Below the pieces are notes generated by a model. The model was not told where the DNA came from and ran no database searches. It was given only the letters and a program-made list of their open reading frames with translations. Shown here one piece after another: positions 42,590 to 51,692 of a stretch of 64,000 nucleotides of DNA; within the stretch, counting starts at the first letter, position 1; each line of letters starts with the position of its first letter. The translations under genes and the position numbers were made by a program. Source of the stretch: Peptococcaceae bacterium BICA1-7 (GTDB lineage Bacteria; Bacillota; Desulfotomaculia; Desulfotomaculales; Desulfocucumaceae); contig JUEB01000033.1 in NCBI GenBank assembly GCA_000802095.1, forward strand, positions 1 through 64,000. The letters are read 5' to 3'.

Positions 42590-42874
42590 TTATAAGGATG
42601 GGTGGGAGCCGGTTTCAAAAACAGATGGGAGTGAAATAGTTTTAATAATGTCGGTTTCTGTGTGGTCCTCGTCCGGAGGGGGAATAACCTTCCCTTTCTC
42701 CCTGCGGTCCATTGCCGCAAGGGCTGCATCCAGCCGGTTGCGCTTTTTGGGCGCCGGCTTTCCGGGGGACATTTCACCCGGCCGTCCGTATTTTCTGTGC
42801 AGTTCCTCGAGCTGCCCGGCAGAGAGCTGGTAGCTGGTTACAAACCTGCGTCCGCTGTAATCTTTCTTTGGCAT
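42590..42874 (-). CDS. Hypothetical protein (94 aa)
   Basis: I do not recognise it. It is hydrophilic and basic in the middle (SPGKPAPKKRNRLDAALAAMDRREKGK), with N-terminal YSGRRFVTSYQLSAGQLEELHRKYG that may form a helix pair, and a Pro/Asp-rich tail. GAGGTG lies 8 nt before the ATG. A plus-strand frame covers part of the same bases but has a less protein-like composition, so I prefer the minus strand. Confidence 0.55.
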   Translation of the reverse strand: MPKKDYSGRRFVTSYQLSAGQLEELHRKYGRPGEMSPGKPAPKKRNRLDAALAAMDRREKGKVIPPPDEDHTETDIIKTISLPSVFETGSHPSL

Positions 42875-43073
42875 TGCTTTTCACCTCGGGCTAGTTTACT
42901 TCTTCACTTTATTTATTTCAGATGTTTGCCCTTTTTAAAGCTCTAAATGTTTGCCACCTATGGAATTAATAGCTTTCGAGGGAGCTGCATAAAACCTGGC
43001 GGGCCTGGTAAAGTCTTAAGGATGTAAGAAAAATGTATTTATAATCCGGCAGGGGAGTATTAAAATTATAGAG

Positions 43074-43131
<58 letters not shown>

Positions 43132-43167
43132 AGTCTTGCTATAAACCAGATTAAAGGGGCGTTAAAT

Positions 43168-43368
43168 TTGAGTGCTAAGAAAATGCAGTCGGTTAAAATT
43201 GTAAACCTTGAAACCGGGCAGGTAATAGAGGCTGACCCGTATGTCCTGCGGGAGCAGTGCATTCCTCACGGGTACAGGTTTGCTGATGAAATTACCGTGG
43301 AAGAGTGGATTGAGGCCCTGCAAAGGGCCTTTGACCGGAAAGAGCCAGGCCCTGCCGGCTCGGACTGA
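43168..43368 (+). CDS. Hypothetical protein (66 aa)
   Basis: A small acidic protein I cannot assign. It begins with a strand-turn-strand (VKIVNLETGQVIEADPYVL) and ends in a helix (TVEEWIEALQRAFDRKE). The TTG start has AAAGGGGCG upstream; an in-frame ATG lies 5 codons on. It is followed by a terminator and is 40 nt after the heptamer tract, so its leader may contain that repeat. Confidence 0.55.
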   Translation: MSAKKMQSVKIVNLETGQVIEADPYVLREQCIPHGYRFADEITVEEWIEALQRAFDRKEPGPAGSD

Positions 43369-43428
43369 CCTTGTTTGGCGTCCCGGCAATGTAGGTTTTT
43401 GCCCCGGTGGCTTAGGCGGTGTAAGAAA

Positions 43429-43459
43429 TAATGCCGGCCTGTGAAGCCGGCATTTGCTT
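43429..43459. terminator. Bidirectional terminator
   Basis: AATGCCGGC / GCCGGCATT with a 7-nt loop and flanking T-rich sequence lies between the small plus-strand gene and the end of the acyl-CoA dehydrogenase operon. Confidence 0.8.
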
Positions 43460-45162
43460 TATTCGTTCATGCTGTACTGTCCCTGCAGTACCAGCACCTG
43501 ATCCTCCCATACCCGGTCTCTCTGGGCCGGATCTGGTATGGGCCTTTTCATCATCCTCTGCAAAAGCTTCTCCTGGGCCGGTGTGTTGACGAAGTTGGAC
43601 AGGTGGGCCAGGGTATACTGGGCGTAGTCGCTCACCATAAAGGCAAAAATCTGGTTGACTAAATCATGGTTAACCTGGTACAGCCTGGCGTTTTCCAGTA
43701 CCAGCTGGGCGTATACTATCATGGTGAACAGCTCGCCCAGGTGCAGCATGTAGTCAACGTCTTTCATCTGTTCTTCTGTGGGAGGGGCGGTGGCCAGCAT
43801 TTCTTTGAAGAGATCCACCATTTCAAGAAAAACTCCGGCATTGGGAAGATTTACCCCCTCGTAGGCCTTCCGGTAGCCGGGGAATTTTATTTTGGCCAGC
43901 TTGCCGGTGGTCTGCCTGAAGAGGTTTGAGTCATCCCGGGCGTCACGGCGCATGGGTATTTCGGGATAGTCAACATTATTAAAGAAGTAATTGGCCATAA
44001 ATTTTATCACCAGGGCCATGTTAACGTGGGTTGTGCCCTCCAGCCGGGGTATCATGCCAATATCCCTTATGGCCAGCTCAAAATAGGTGTCCTGCTCAAA
44101 GCCTTTGGCTGCTATTACATCCAGCAGCATATCTATAACCTTCATGCCCTGGGTGGTGACCTTCATCTTCTGAATGGGATTAAAAAGCAGGTACCGGCGG
44201 TCTTCTTCGGAGGAAGACCGGAAGTAGTCCACTGCCCGGAGCGCGTACAGCTTCATGGCTATTATCCGGGCGTAGGACTCGGTGAACAGCTTCCTGACAT
44301 GGCTGAAGTCGGTGACCTTTTTGCCGTAGAGCATGCGCCTGTGGGCATGGTCGATGGCCTCGTAAAAGGCATGCTGGCAGATCCCCACCGAGGCAAACCC
44401 CAGCTGAAACTTGCCTATGTTAATGGTGGACAGCGAGGAGTCCCAGGCCAGCTGGCCGCTGGAAACAATTTGGTCCTCCGCTACCGGGTAGTCTTTCAGG
44501 GTGAATTCCCCCACGTAGGCCGGACGAACCCCCGAGGTGCGAATCTTTTTAACCAGCTGGTAATTGTCGTGCGTTGGATCGGCCACGAAGAAAACAAAAT
44601 CCCCGCTGTCGGCGTACTTGGCGAAGACAGACACCAGGGCCGCCTCGTTGGCATTTCCAATGTAGTACTTGTCTCCGGTGGCCAGGTAATCACCGCCGGG
44701 CTGCCTGTGTATTCTCATTTCATTGGCATAGAGGTCGGCCCCGTGGTCTCTCTCAGACATGCCGAAGGCGAAGATACCCCCTTTGCTGAGCAGTTGGCCG
44801 GTAAGTTGCTTCACCTTTTCATTGCTGCCCATCCATATCGGGCCCAGCCCCAGAATACTTACCTGGAAGCAGTACTGGAAAGCCAGGGAGTAGAAGGCGG
44901 TTAACTCGGAAAACTCACATATTCTGGATAGGTCGAAGCGCACATCGGCATCGCCGTAGCCTGTAGGCGTAAGCAGCCTGGCAAATATCCGCTCATCTTC
45001 TATAAACTGCAGGAAATCCTCATACCAGCGGCAGGAGTGATCATCTTCCTTTAGTGCTTTAAGGCCTTTTCTCTCGAAAAAATCTATGGTGTCCAGCATT
45101 ATCCGGCGGGTGTTTTCATCTGAATACTCCATGCTGTATTTTTTGGGGTTTAAAAAAAGCAT
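43459..45162 (-). CDS. Acyl-CoA dehydrogenase, long form (operon copy 2)
   Basis: A 567-residue flavoprotein of the acyl-CoA dehydrogenase superfamily, ~190 residues longer than the usual 380. FAFGMSERDHGADLYANEM and KYYIGNANEAALVSVFAKY form the FAD/substrate middle domain. DSSLSTINIGKFQLGFASVGICQHAFYEAIDHAHRR and MKVTTQGMKVIDMLLDVIAAKGFEQDT form the C-terminal helices. RLEGTTHVNMALV holds the Glu expected near the catalytic base. A ~150-residue C-terminal helical extension ends YSMNE, as in its paralogue. ATG 45162 follows AAGGAGG and aligns with the paralogue (FLNPKKY). Last gene of a three-gene operon; role most likely beta-oxidation. Confidence 0.88.
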   Translation of the reverse strand: MLFLNPKKYSMEYSDENTRRIMLDTIDFFERKGLKALKEDDHSCRWYEDFLQFIEDERIFARLLTPTGYGDADVRFDLSRICEFSELTAFYSLAFQYCFQVSILGLGPIWMGSNEKVKQLTGQLLSKGGIFAFGMSERDHGADLYANEMRIHRQPGGDYLATGDKYYIGNANEAALVSVFAKYADSGDFVFFVADPTHDNYQLVKKIRTSGVRPAYVGEFTLKDYPVAEDQIVSSGQLAWDSSLSTINIGKFQLGFASVGICQHAFYEAIDHAHRRMLYGKKVTDFSHVRKLFTESYARIIAMKLYALRAVDYFRSSSEEDRRYLLFNPIQKMKVTTQGMKVIDMLLDVIAAKGFEQDTYFELAIRDIGMIPRLEGTTHVNMALVIKFMANYFFNNVDYPEIPMRRDARDDSNLFRQTTGKLAKIKFPGYRKAYEGVNLPNAGVFLEMVDLFKEMLATAPPTEEQMKDVDYMLHLGELFTMIVYAQLVLENARLYQVNHDLVNQIFAFMVSDYAQYTLAHLSNFVNTPAQEKLLQRMMKRPIPDPAQRDRVWEDQVLVLQGQYSMNE

Positions 45163-45208
45163 CGGCAGTTGCCTCCTTTTTTTTAATTGGATTCGGCGGG
45201 CTAACGAC

Positions 45209-47140
45209 TCAGGAAGTCTGCTGGCCCTGCTCATAAAGGCTTCTGACAGTATCTTCATAATTGGCCAGTATAACGTGCTTTTTGGGCTTTAGTGTGGGAG
45301 TGATCTCACCGGTTTCCTCCAGGAAACGCCTGGGTATAATGGCATATTTTTTAATTGCCTCAAATCCCTCAAGTATTTTGTTGGCCGCATTAACTTCTTT
45401 TTCAACCATCTCCCTGAGTAAAGGCTGGCCGATGAAGTCTGCACCCACCTGTACGCATACCGGGGCCCCGCTGGCATTTGAATAGACAAGGCTGTCCCTG
45501 TCGAAGGGAATGTTTTCTCTTTTGAACAGATCGATAAAATAATTGAAGTTGGGAACCAGAAGAGCGCTGATGTATTTTTTCTCATCCCCTATGACGAATA
45601 CCTGCTCTACTTTACTGCTGGTTGAAAAAAGGCTCTCTATTTTGGCCGGGGCCACGTTCTTTCCTGTGCTCAGCACAATGATGGCCTTTTTGCGGTCAAC
45701 TATTTTTAGGTAGCCGTCCTGGTCAAATTCTCCCAGATCCCCTGATCTGAACCATCCGTCCGGGGTGAAGGCCTCGGCGGTTTCCTCAGGCTTATTCAGG
45801 TAGCCAATGAAAAGGCCTGCGCCGGAGATCTGGTACTCTCCGTCTTCGGCAAGCCTGCCCAGGGAGCCGTTGGCCGGTGGCCCTACCTTGCCGGGCTTTA
45901 TGCCGGTAAGGGGGTTGCAGTTGCAGGCCGTGCAGGTTTCGGTAAGCCCATACCCCTCTACTATTCTGAAGCCCATGGCATAAAAGAGGGTGGAAAGCTC
46001 TGCCGATATGCCGGCCCCGGCTGAAAAGGCCAGTTTAAGCCGGCCCCCGAATAGATCACGCACCCGGGCCAGTATTTTGTCCGCCATCTTATAGGAAATG
46101 CGCAGCCCCAGAGGAAGCCTTCCCACCAGGTCAAAGTCCTCCGCCATATTTATGCGACCGTGGCTGTCGGTGCGGTAGGCCAGAGTCTTTTGCCCAACCC
46201 CCAGGGCCAGCCTGAATACTGTCTTTTTCACAGGGCTCTTGGCCATCTCATCCCTTATGGTGATGAAAAGCTTTTCATAGAGCCGGGGTACACAGTTAAA
46301 CCATGTGGGCCGGTATTTCTGCATGTCCTGCATGATGGTGGAGGGCCTGTCTGCATAGGCAATGCACGCCCCTACATAGACCCCCAGCATCTGGCAGCAC
46401 CCCCTGTCGAAAATATGGGAAAGGGGCAGGAAGGACAGGCATACATCCTCCTCCATTATGGATATTCCGGTTTTGGAGAATGTATATAAAGTATGATAAA
46501 GGCGGGTGGCCACTGTCCTGTGGGTCAGTATTGCGCCCTTTCCCATGCCGGTGGTGCCCGAGGTGTAAACTATAGCGGCCCAGTCATCCAGGGAAACGGA
46601 CTGCCAGCGTTGGCTTAAGGCTGAGCTGTTTTGCGCCTGGAAGCTAAGACCCAGATCCATGAGCTGGCCCAGCCCTATTACATTCTCCCTGTCTCCCCGG
46701 TACTGTATGTCCATTACAATAATTTTACTCAGTGAGGGCATGCCGCTAACTCCCGGCAGTATTCTGTTCAGTATCTCCTGGCTGCCCACAAAGAGGTAGC
46801 TGCATTCCGAGTCGTTTATTATGTATGATGCTTCATTCAGGGATAATGACGGATATATTGTCACTGTTACGCCGCCGCTGTTGATGATGGCAAAATCGGC
46901 GTGAGTCCAGTAGGGGCTGTTGGTAGACATTATAGCGGCCCTTTGATTCTTGTCAAAGCCAAGTGACATGAGCCCGCAGGCCAACATTTCCACTCTTAGC
47001 AACATTTCCCCGTACGTGAACCTGCCGCTGTTGTCATTGTTATACAGTCCGGCATTGAATAGCTGGGCCGGCCGGGAATTGTGCTTGGCGCAGGTGGAAT
47101 AAAAGATCTGGCTGACTGTTTGATAATGTTCTTCCTTCAT
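45209..47140 (-). CDS. Long-chain acyl-CoA ligase (AMP-forming)
   Basis: A 643-residue adenylate-forming ligase that activates fatty acids to CoA thioesters with ATP. Motifs are the P-loop AAIVYTSGTTGMGKGAILTHR (A3), LSFLPLSHIFDRGC, AFSAGAGISAELSTLFYAMG, the EGYGLTETCTACNCN (A5) region, GWFRSGDLGEFDQDGYLKIVDRKKAIIVLSTGKNVAP (A7-A8) and a C-terminal helix set. The length and the IVDRKK segment match the large FadD/FAA-like group. ATG 47140 follows AAAGGGGG. It lies between two paralogous acyl-CoA dehydrogenase genes with gaps of 21 and 46 nt, so one transcript is expected. Confidence 0.92.
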   Translation of the reverse strand: MKEEHYQTVSQIFYSTCAKHNSRPAQLFNAGLYNNDNSGRFTYGEMLLRVEMLACGLMSLGFDKNQRAAIMSTNSPYWTHADFAIINSGGVTVTIYPSLSLNEASYIINDSECSYLFVGSQEILNRILPGVSGMPSLSKIIVMDIQYRGDRENVIGLGQLMDLGLSFQAQNSSALSQRWQSVSLDDWAAIVYTSGTTGMGKGAILTHRTVATRLYHTLYTFSKTGISIMEEDVCLSFLPLSHIFDRGCCQMLGVYVGACIAYADRPSTIMQDMQKYRPTWFNCVPRLYEKLFITIRDEMAKSPVKKTVFRLALGVGQKTLAYRTDSHGRINMAEDFDLVGRLPLGLRISYKMADKILARVRDLFGGRLKLAFSAGAGISAELSTLFYAMGFRIVEGYGLTETCTACNCNPLTGIKPGKVGPPANGSLGRLAEDGEYQISGAGLFIGYLNKPEETAEAFTPDGWFRSGDLGEFDQDGYLKIVDRKKAIIVLSTGKNVAPAKIESLFSTSSKVEQVFVIGDEKKYISALLVPNFNYFIDLFKRENIPFDRDSLVYSNASGAPVCVQVGADFIGQPLLREMVEKEVNAANKILEGFEAIKKYAIIPRRFLEETGEITPTLKPKKHVILANYEDTVRSLYEQGQQTS

Positions 47141-47161
47141 GCTGGAACCCCCTTTCACAGG

Positions 47162-48874
47162 CTATTCATTCATGGTGTAGGCCCCGATAAGCTTAGCCAC
47201 GTGATTCTCCCAGAGCTCCTGCTCCCGGGTGGGGCTTATGTCCGGTGTTTTCATCATGAGCTTGAGATATTTCTGCTGGCTTTCAGAGTTTATAAAGTTA
47301 GACAGCTGGTGCAGGGCAAACTGGGCAAATTCACGCACCATGAAACTGAATATCTGGTCAACCACCACGTTGTCAATTTGATAGTGCCTGAGGTTTTCCA
47401 GTATAAGCTGGGCGTAGACTACCAGGGTGAACATTTCTCCCAGGGCCAGCATGTAGTCAATATTCTTTCTCTGCTTGTCATCCGGGGTGGCTTTGAGCAG
47501 AAACTCAATAAGCAGGTCCATCTGCTCACGGAAAATCTTTATGTTGGGCAGGTCCAGTCCCTGGTAGGCCCTGCGGTAGTCGGGGAAGGTAACGGTGGCT
47601 GTCTTGCCGGCCTTTTGCCTGAATATGTAGGTGTCGTCGCAGGGATCGTCCCGCCTGGGAATCTCGGGATAATCAACCGGGTTAAAGAAATAGTTATGCA
47701 CAAACTTTACTATCTGGGCCATGTTCACATGGGTGGTTCCCTCCAGCCGTGGGAGCATCTCAATTTCAGACAGGGCTGTGGAAAAGTAGGTCTCCTGCTC
47801 AAAGCCCCTGGCGGCTATAACATCGTGCAGCATCTGCACCACCTTCACCCCCTGGGTGGTTACCTTCATTTTCTGTATGGGGTTGAACAGAAGGTAGCGG
47901 CGGTCCTGATCGGAGGAGGAGCGGAAGTAGTCAAGGCTCCTTAAGGCATAAAGCTTCATGGCTGTTATCCGGGCATACACATCGATAAATATCTTCTTTA
48001 TATGAGGAAAGTCTGTAACCCTGCGGCTGTAGAGAATGCGGTTATGGGCATGGTTTATGGCCTCCAGCATTGCATGGGTGGAGGCCCCTATGGAGGAGAA
48101 GCCCAACTGGAATTTGCCTATGTTTATGGTAGAAAGAGCGGAGTCCCAGGCCAGGGTGCCGGAGGAAAGAATATCATCCCGGGTAATGGGGTACTCGATA
48201 AGGTCGTACTCGCCAACATAGCCCTGGTGCCCCCCCGAGACATGTATTTTTTTAATCAGCTTGTAGTTCCTGTGCTGGCTGTCCACCACGAAAAATACAA
48301 ATTCACCGGTGTCCTCATGCTTTCCAAAGGTTGACACCAGAGCGGCCTTATTGGCATTTCCTATGTAGTACTTACTTCCGTTGGCCCTGTAGGTGCCGTC
48401 TCCCGCCGGGGTTAGCTTTGTCTCGTTGGAGTACAGGTCGGCCCCGTGGGCCCTTTCCGACAGGCCAAAGGCAAATATGGCCCCGTCCTTTAAAAGCTGG
48501 GCTGTCTTTTGCTTGACCTTTTCATTGTCTCCCATCCATATGGGGCCAAGGCCCAGTATGGTAACCTGGTAGCAGTACTGGTAGGCCGGAGAATAAAAGC
48601 CCAGTATTTCGTTGTACTGGCAAACCCGCGACAGGTCAAAGCGGGAGTCCGGACCGCCGTATTCTGCAGGGGTGAGCAGGGTGGCCATAACCTGCTCCCT
48701 TTTTAGAAATTTAATAAAATCATCGTACCATTTATGCAGCCGGTCCTCCTCCCTGAGGCTGCCCAGTCCTTTATCCTCAAAGAACTGTATAGTTTTAAGC
48801 ATTATGTCCCCGGTCTTCCGGTCAGGGTGTTTCTTTTCATATTTTTTGGGGTTTAATAAGAATGACATAGCCAT
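47162..48874 (-). CDS. Acyl-CoA dehydrogenase, long form (operon copy 1)
   Basis: About 570 residues, a close paralogue of the protein encoded at 43459-45162. Shared blocks are SFLLNPKKY, YQYCYQVTILGLGPIWMGDNEKVKQ, FAFGLSERAHGADLYSNET, LAWDSALSTINIGKFQLGF, DRRYLLFNPIQKMKVTTQG, MLPRLEGTTHVNMAQIVKF and the C-terminal YTMNE. The EGT Glu is kept. AAGGAG lies 5-6 nt before ATG 48874; other in-frame starts within 6 codons are possible. First gene of the operon, divergent from a MarR-type regulator that probably controls it. Confidence 0.88.
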   Translation of the reverse strand: MAMSFLLNPKKYEKKHPDRKTGDIMLKTIQFFEDKGLGSLREEDRLHKWYDDFIKFLKREQVMATLLTPAEYGGPDSRFDLSRVCQYNEILGFYSPAYQYCYQVTILGLGPIWMGDNEKVKQKTAQLLKDGAIFAFGLSERAHGADLYSNETKLTPAGDGTYRANGSKYYIGNANKAALVSTFGKHEDTGEFVFFVVDSQHRNYKLIKKIHVSGGHQGYVGEYDLIEYPITRDDILSSGTLAWDSALSTINIGKFQLGFSSIGASTHAMLEAINHAHNRILYSRRVTDFPHIKKIFIDVYARITAMKLYALRSLDYFRSSSDQDRRYLLFNPIQKMKVTTQGVKVVQMLHDVIAARGFEQETYFSTALSEIEMLPRLEGTTHVNMAQIVKFVHNYFFNPVDYPEIPRRDDPCDDTYIFRQKAGKTATVTFPDYRRAYQGLDLPNIKIFREQMDLLIEFLLKATPDDKQRKNIDYMLALGEMFTLVVYAQLILENLRHYQIDNVVVDQIFSFMVREFAQFALHQLSNFINSESQQKYLKLMMKTPDISPTREQELWENHVAKLIGAYTMNE

Positions 48875-49213
48875 CATCACTCCTTAATTATCTAAGATAG
48901 CCGGTCTTTTTTACAAAGGTCCACCTTTAAAACCCAGAGTGCTGAAAAATACTCCCCTCCTCGATACGGATTGCATTAACTGCCCAATAGCTGGTTTTAG
49001 ACTTTATTATAAAAGTTTCAACAATAAAAGAAGGAATCCTTCCGATTAAGAATATACGAATCGAAATATTTAACATGGTAGTATTGACAATTAAAAATAC
49101 AAGGAGGTAGACTAAAGGAGTATGCTTACACTGTAGTCCTTATTGATCTTTTGCTGATGCCGCTGGCGGCATGGGCAGCTGCCAGGAACAACAAAACCGG
49201 AGGGCTATTACTT
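48875..49213. other. 339-bp divergent regulatory region
   Basis: It lies between the acyl-CoA operon and the MarR gene. A partly symmetrical AT motif (TTAAGAATAT ... AAATATTTAA, about 49046-49073) and a TTGACA at about 49085 are candidate operator and promoter parts. I see no gene in it. Confidence 0.45.
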
Positions 49214-49645
49214 ATGGAGGACTTTACTGCCTTTGTGTGCTATAGGATGAAAGCCACCATGAAGAAGGTGGAAAAATATATGGGACAGAGGTTTGAAGAG
49301 TATGGAATAAACCTTGCCCAGTCGTTCATCCTTTTTTCCCTTCTGGAAAGGGATGGGCTTACCCTTACCGAAATAGGCAATCGCACCGGTATTGAAAACT
49401 CTTCCCTTACTACAATGGTAGACAGGCTGGAGAAGGAGACACTGGTTAAAAGGGGAGCTGATCCTCAGGACCGCAGGGTGATAAGACTATTTATCACCGA
49501 CCGGGGCCGTGACCTGGCGGAGAGGGTGCTAAAAATGGGGGTAGAATTTAACAGGCGTCTAAAAGACAGCCTGGGCGATGGAGAGGAGCACTTTTTGAAG
49601 GGACTGCTAAAAATATCAGGCAGCCTTGAAGATATGAAAAAGTAA
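49214..49645 (+). CDS. MarR-family transcription regulator
   Basis: About 143 residues with a winged helix-turn-helix of MarR type: SFILFSLLERDGLTLTEIGNRTGIENSSLTTMVDRLEKETLVKRGADPQDRRVIRLFITDRG, flanked by N- and C-terminal dimerisation helices. The DPQDRR wing is diagnostic. ATG 49214 has GGAGGG 9 nt upstream; the frame is open further up without a start signal. Divergent placement from the acyl-CoA operon suggests it represses that operon and is relieved by an acyl-CoA or fatty acid (inference). Confidence 0.9.
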   Translation: MEDFTAFVCYRMKATMKKVEKYMGQRFEEYGINLAQSFILFSLLERDGLTLTEIGNRTGIENSSLTTMVDRLEKETLVKRGADPQDRRVIRLFITDRGRDLAERVLKMGVEFNRRLKDSLGDGEEHFLKGLLKISGSLEDMKK

Positions 49646-49674
49646 GTCACTTTATTAATGAATAGTACATAATT

Positions 49675-49703
49675 TTGCCGGATATTGATGTAATATCCGG
49701 CAA
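49675..49703 (+). terminator. Terminator-like perfect hairpin after the MarR gene
   Basis: A perfect 12-bp stem (TTGCCGGATATT / AATATCCGGCAA) with loop GATGT begins 30 nt after the stop. The T-run after it is weak (TTGCTATTT). Confidence 0.65.
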
Positions 49704-49859
49704 TTGCTATTTATGCCAAATAATTTCTTGTTCTATAGTTGAAAAAATGGTAAAAAGAAGTTAAATGCCATAAAGCCATAGCCGACGCTGATAACTATTT
49801 ATAAGTGTTAAGCCCGGCAAGGTTTTATTTATTAGGAAGTTTTAAAGGGCTGATTTGTG

Positions 49860-51326
49860 ATGAGTATCATGGTAGTGGACGACTCCAGCCTGATTGGCCG
49901 GATAATTGGATCAATTCTCAACAAAGCAGGGTACACTGACCTTTTATTTGCCGAGTCAGCAACTGAGGCCTTTAAGATGCTGGGGATAAATTGTCCCGGT
50001 AGTCCCCCCAGGATGGATATAGACCTGATCCTGCTGGATATTATAATGCCCAATGTCAATGGAATAGCGGCTTGCCGTATTATAAAGTCCACCAGTTACT
50101 ATAAAGACATACCTGTGATAATGGTTACTTCTCTAACCGACAAGGAGCATCTGAAAGAGGCCTTTGACACCGGGGCCATGGATTATGTAATCAAACCGGT
50201 TAACGAAGTGGATCTGCTGGCCAGAATACGTTCAGCCCTTAAGCTAAAGCAGGAAATGGACCATAGGAAAGAGCGGGAAAAAAAGCTTTTGGAACTTACA
50301 AAAGAATTGGAAGTGCGTAATATTTTTATCAGTCAGACATTTGGCCGCTATGTTTCTGAAGAGTTGGTCAGCAGGCTGATCGAAAATCCCGGAGAGCTCA
50401 GACTGGGCGGGGAAAAAAGGCTTCTTACCATTATGATGTCAGATCTCAGGGGGTTTACAGCTATGTCGGAGCAACTTCCTCCCGAGGTGGTAGTTACCAT
50501 AATCAACAACTACCTCAGTATAATGGTGGATGTGGTGCAAAAATACGGAGGAACAATTCTGGAATTCATAGGCGACGGCATTATGATAATTTTTGGCGCC
50601 CCGGTATGGGTTAAAGACCACGCCGACCGTGCAGTGGCCTGTGCGGTGGATATGCAGTTGGCCATGGAGAGGGTTAACCGGTGGAATAATGAAAAAGGAT
50701 TCCCCGAAGTTGAGATGGGCATTGGTTTAAATACCGGCCATGTTATAGTGGGAAACATTGGGTCGGAGAAGAGGATAAAATACGGCTGTGTAGGCAGTCA
50801 TGTCAACCTCGCCTCCCGAATTGAATCATACACTATCGGCGGGCAGGTGCTTGTTTCCGGTGAAACCATAAAGGAGTGCTCCTCCCTGATTGAGGTAACA
50901 AAGCAGCTTGAGGTTCACCCCAAGGGTATAAACCACCCGGTTTCAATATATGACGTTTGTGGAATAGGGGAACCTTATAACCTGAGGCTGGAAGTGCAGA
51001 CCCATGACCCACGGCCACTAAAAAAACAGATACCTCTGGTTCTGCATCTCTTGAAAGACAAGGATGTTGCCGTGGGCTGCTGCGAAGGCAGTATGATGGC
51101 CCTCTCTACTAAGTATGCAATAATCGTTACCCGGTCGGAAATCCCACCTCTATGCGAACTAAAAATTGAAATACTTGACCAGGAAGGAGGGGTAGCCGCC
51201 GGGGATATTTATACAAGAGTTATAGATAATGGTAAGGATGGATCGGGCCTCCTTGTAAGGATTACGGCCGCACCAACGGAGGGAAGGCACTATCTCAACA
51301 GAATAATTGAGGAGTATTCGGCGTGA
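49860..51326 (+). CDS. Receiver - class III adenylate/guanylate cyclase
   Basis: About 488 residues. Residues 1-125 are an intact receiver (MVVDDSS acidic pocket, LLDIIMP Asp ~58, MVTS, VIKPV Lys ~110). A coiled-coil linker leads to a class III nucleotide cyclase (~185-370) with both metal Asp (MMSDLRGFTAMSE, IGDGIMIIFGAP) and KRIKYGCVGSHVNLASRIE. The adenine-contact Lys is kept, but the second position (usually Asp/Thr in VIGD-type loops) is Ser. A ~110-residue C-terminal domain (QIPLVLHLLKDKDVAVGCCEG...) is unassigned. Product is cAMP or cGMP. The start is ATG 49860 or GTG 49857. Confidence 0.88.
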   Translation: MSIMVVDDSSLIGRIIGSILNKAGYTDLLFAESATEAFKMLGINCPGSPPRMDIDLILLDIIMPNVNGIAACRIIKSTSYYKDIPVIMVTSLTDKEHLKEAFDTGAMDYVIKPVNEVDLLARIRSALKLKQEMDHRKEREKKLLELTKELEVRNIFISQTFGRYVSEELVSRLIENPGELRLGGEKRLLTIMMSDLRGFTAMSEQLPPEVVVTIINNYLSIMVDVVQKYGGTILEFIGDGIMIIFGAPVWVKDHADRAVACAVDMQLAMERVNRWNNEKGFPEVEMGIGLNTGHVIVGNIGSEKRIKYGCVGSHVNLASRIESYTIGGQVLVSGETIKECSSLIEVTKQLEVHPKGINHPVSIYDVCGIGEPYNLRLEVQTHDPRPLKKQIPLVLHLLKDKDVAVGCCEGSMMALSTKYAIIVTRSEIPPLCELKIEILDQEGGVAAGDIYTRVIDNGKDGSGLLVRITAAPTEGRHYLNRIIEEYSA

Positions 51327-51351
51327 TATGCCCTCCCTAAGACCTCCTGTA

Positions 51352-51534
51352 TCAGCTGCGGGGTGTTTTTTTTCTTGACAGGTACTCCAGGCTGAACTGA
51401 TCCATGCCTGCCAGGCACTCGGGACACTCCCAGTCTTCGGGCAGTTCCTCAAAGGGAGTGCCGGGGGGAAATCCCTCCGATCCTTTCTCAGGGTCATAAA
51501 CGTATCCGCAAAGATCGCATACCCATTTTTCCAT
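51352..51534 (-). CDS. Rubredoxin
   Basis: A 60-residue one-iron electron carrier. The first knuckle is [12 protein letters not shown] and the second is [13 protein letters not shown], supplying four Cys ligands. The Gly that normally follows the last Cys (CPxCG) is Leu here, and a short basic tail follows residue 50. GAAAGGGGCCGG precedes the ATG. Rubredoxins feed electrons to oxygen- and superoxide-detoxifying enzymes in anaerobes; no such partner is next to it. Confidence 0.93.
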   Translation of the reverse strand: MEKWVCDLCGYVYDPEKGSEGFPPGTPFEELPEDWECPECLAGMDQFSLEYLSRKKTPRS

Positions 51535-51692
51535 AATTTCCGGCCCCTTTCAGGTATAATTATGCTGTAATTATAGCCGCCGCACCTGTCCAATCCCTTT
51601 CTGAAATCTTAAATATTTATTAAACCTTTTGACGCCTACCTGTCAGTAGCACCCTTAAGGGGGCTTAACGGCGGAGGTGCCGGGAATGCGTA

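Noticed and set aside
42438-42833. Plus-strand frame with a hydrophobic start opposite the 94-aa minus-strand gene
   Set aside because: The minus-strand frame has a better ribosome-binding site and a more natural composition; the plus-strand C-terminal half is Ser/Arg-rich shadow sequence.
44026-44904. Long plus-strand open frame opposite an acyl-CoA dehydrogenase (292 codons), and a similar one at 47081-47944
   Set aside because: Both are antisense to the two paralogous dehydrogenase genes. Their resemblance to each other follows from the sense-strand homology. Composition is not protein-like and no ribosome-binding site is seen.
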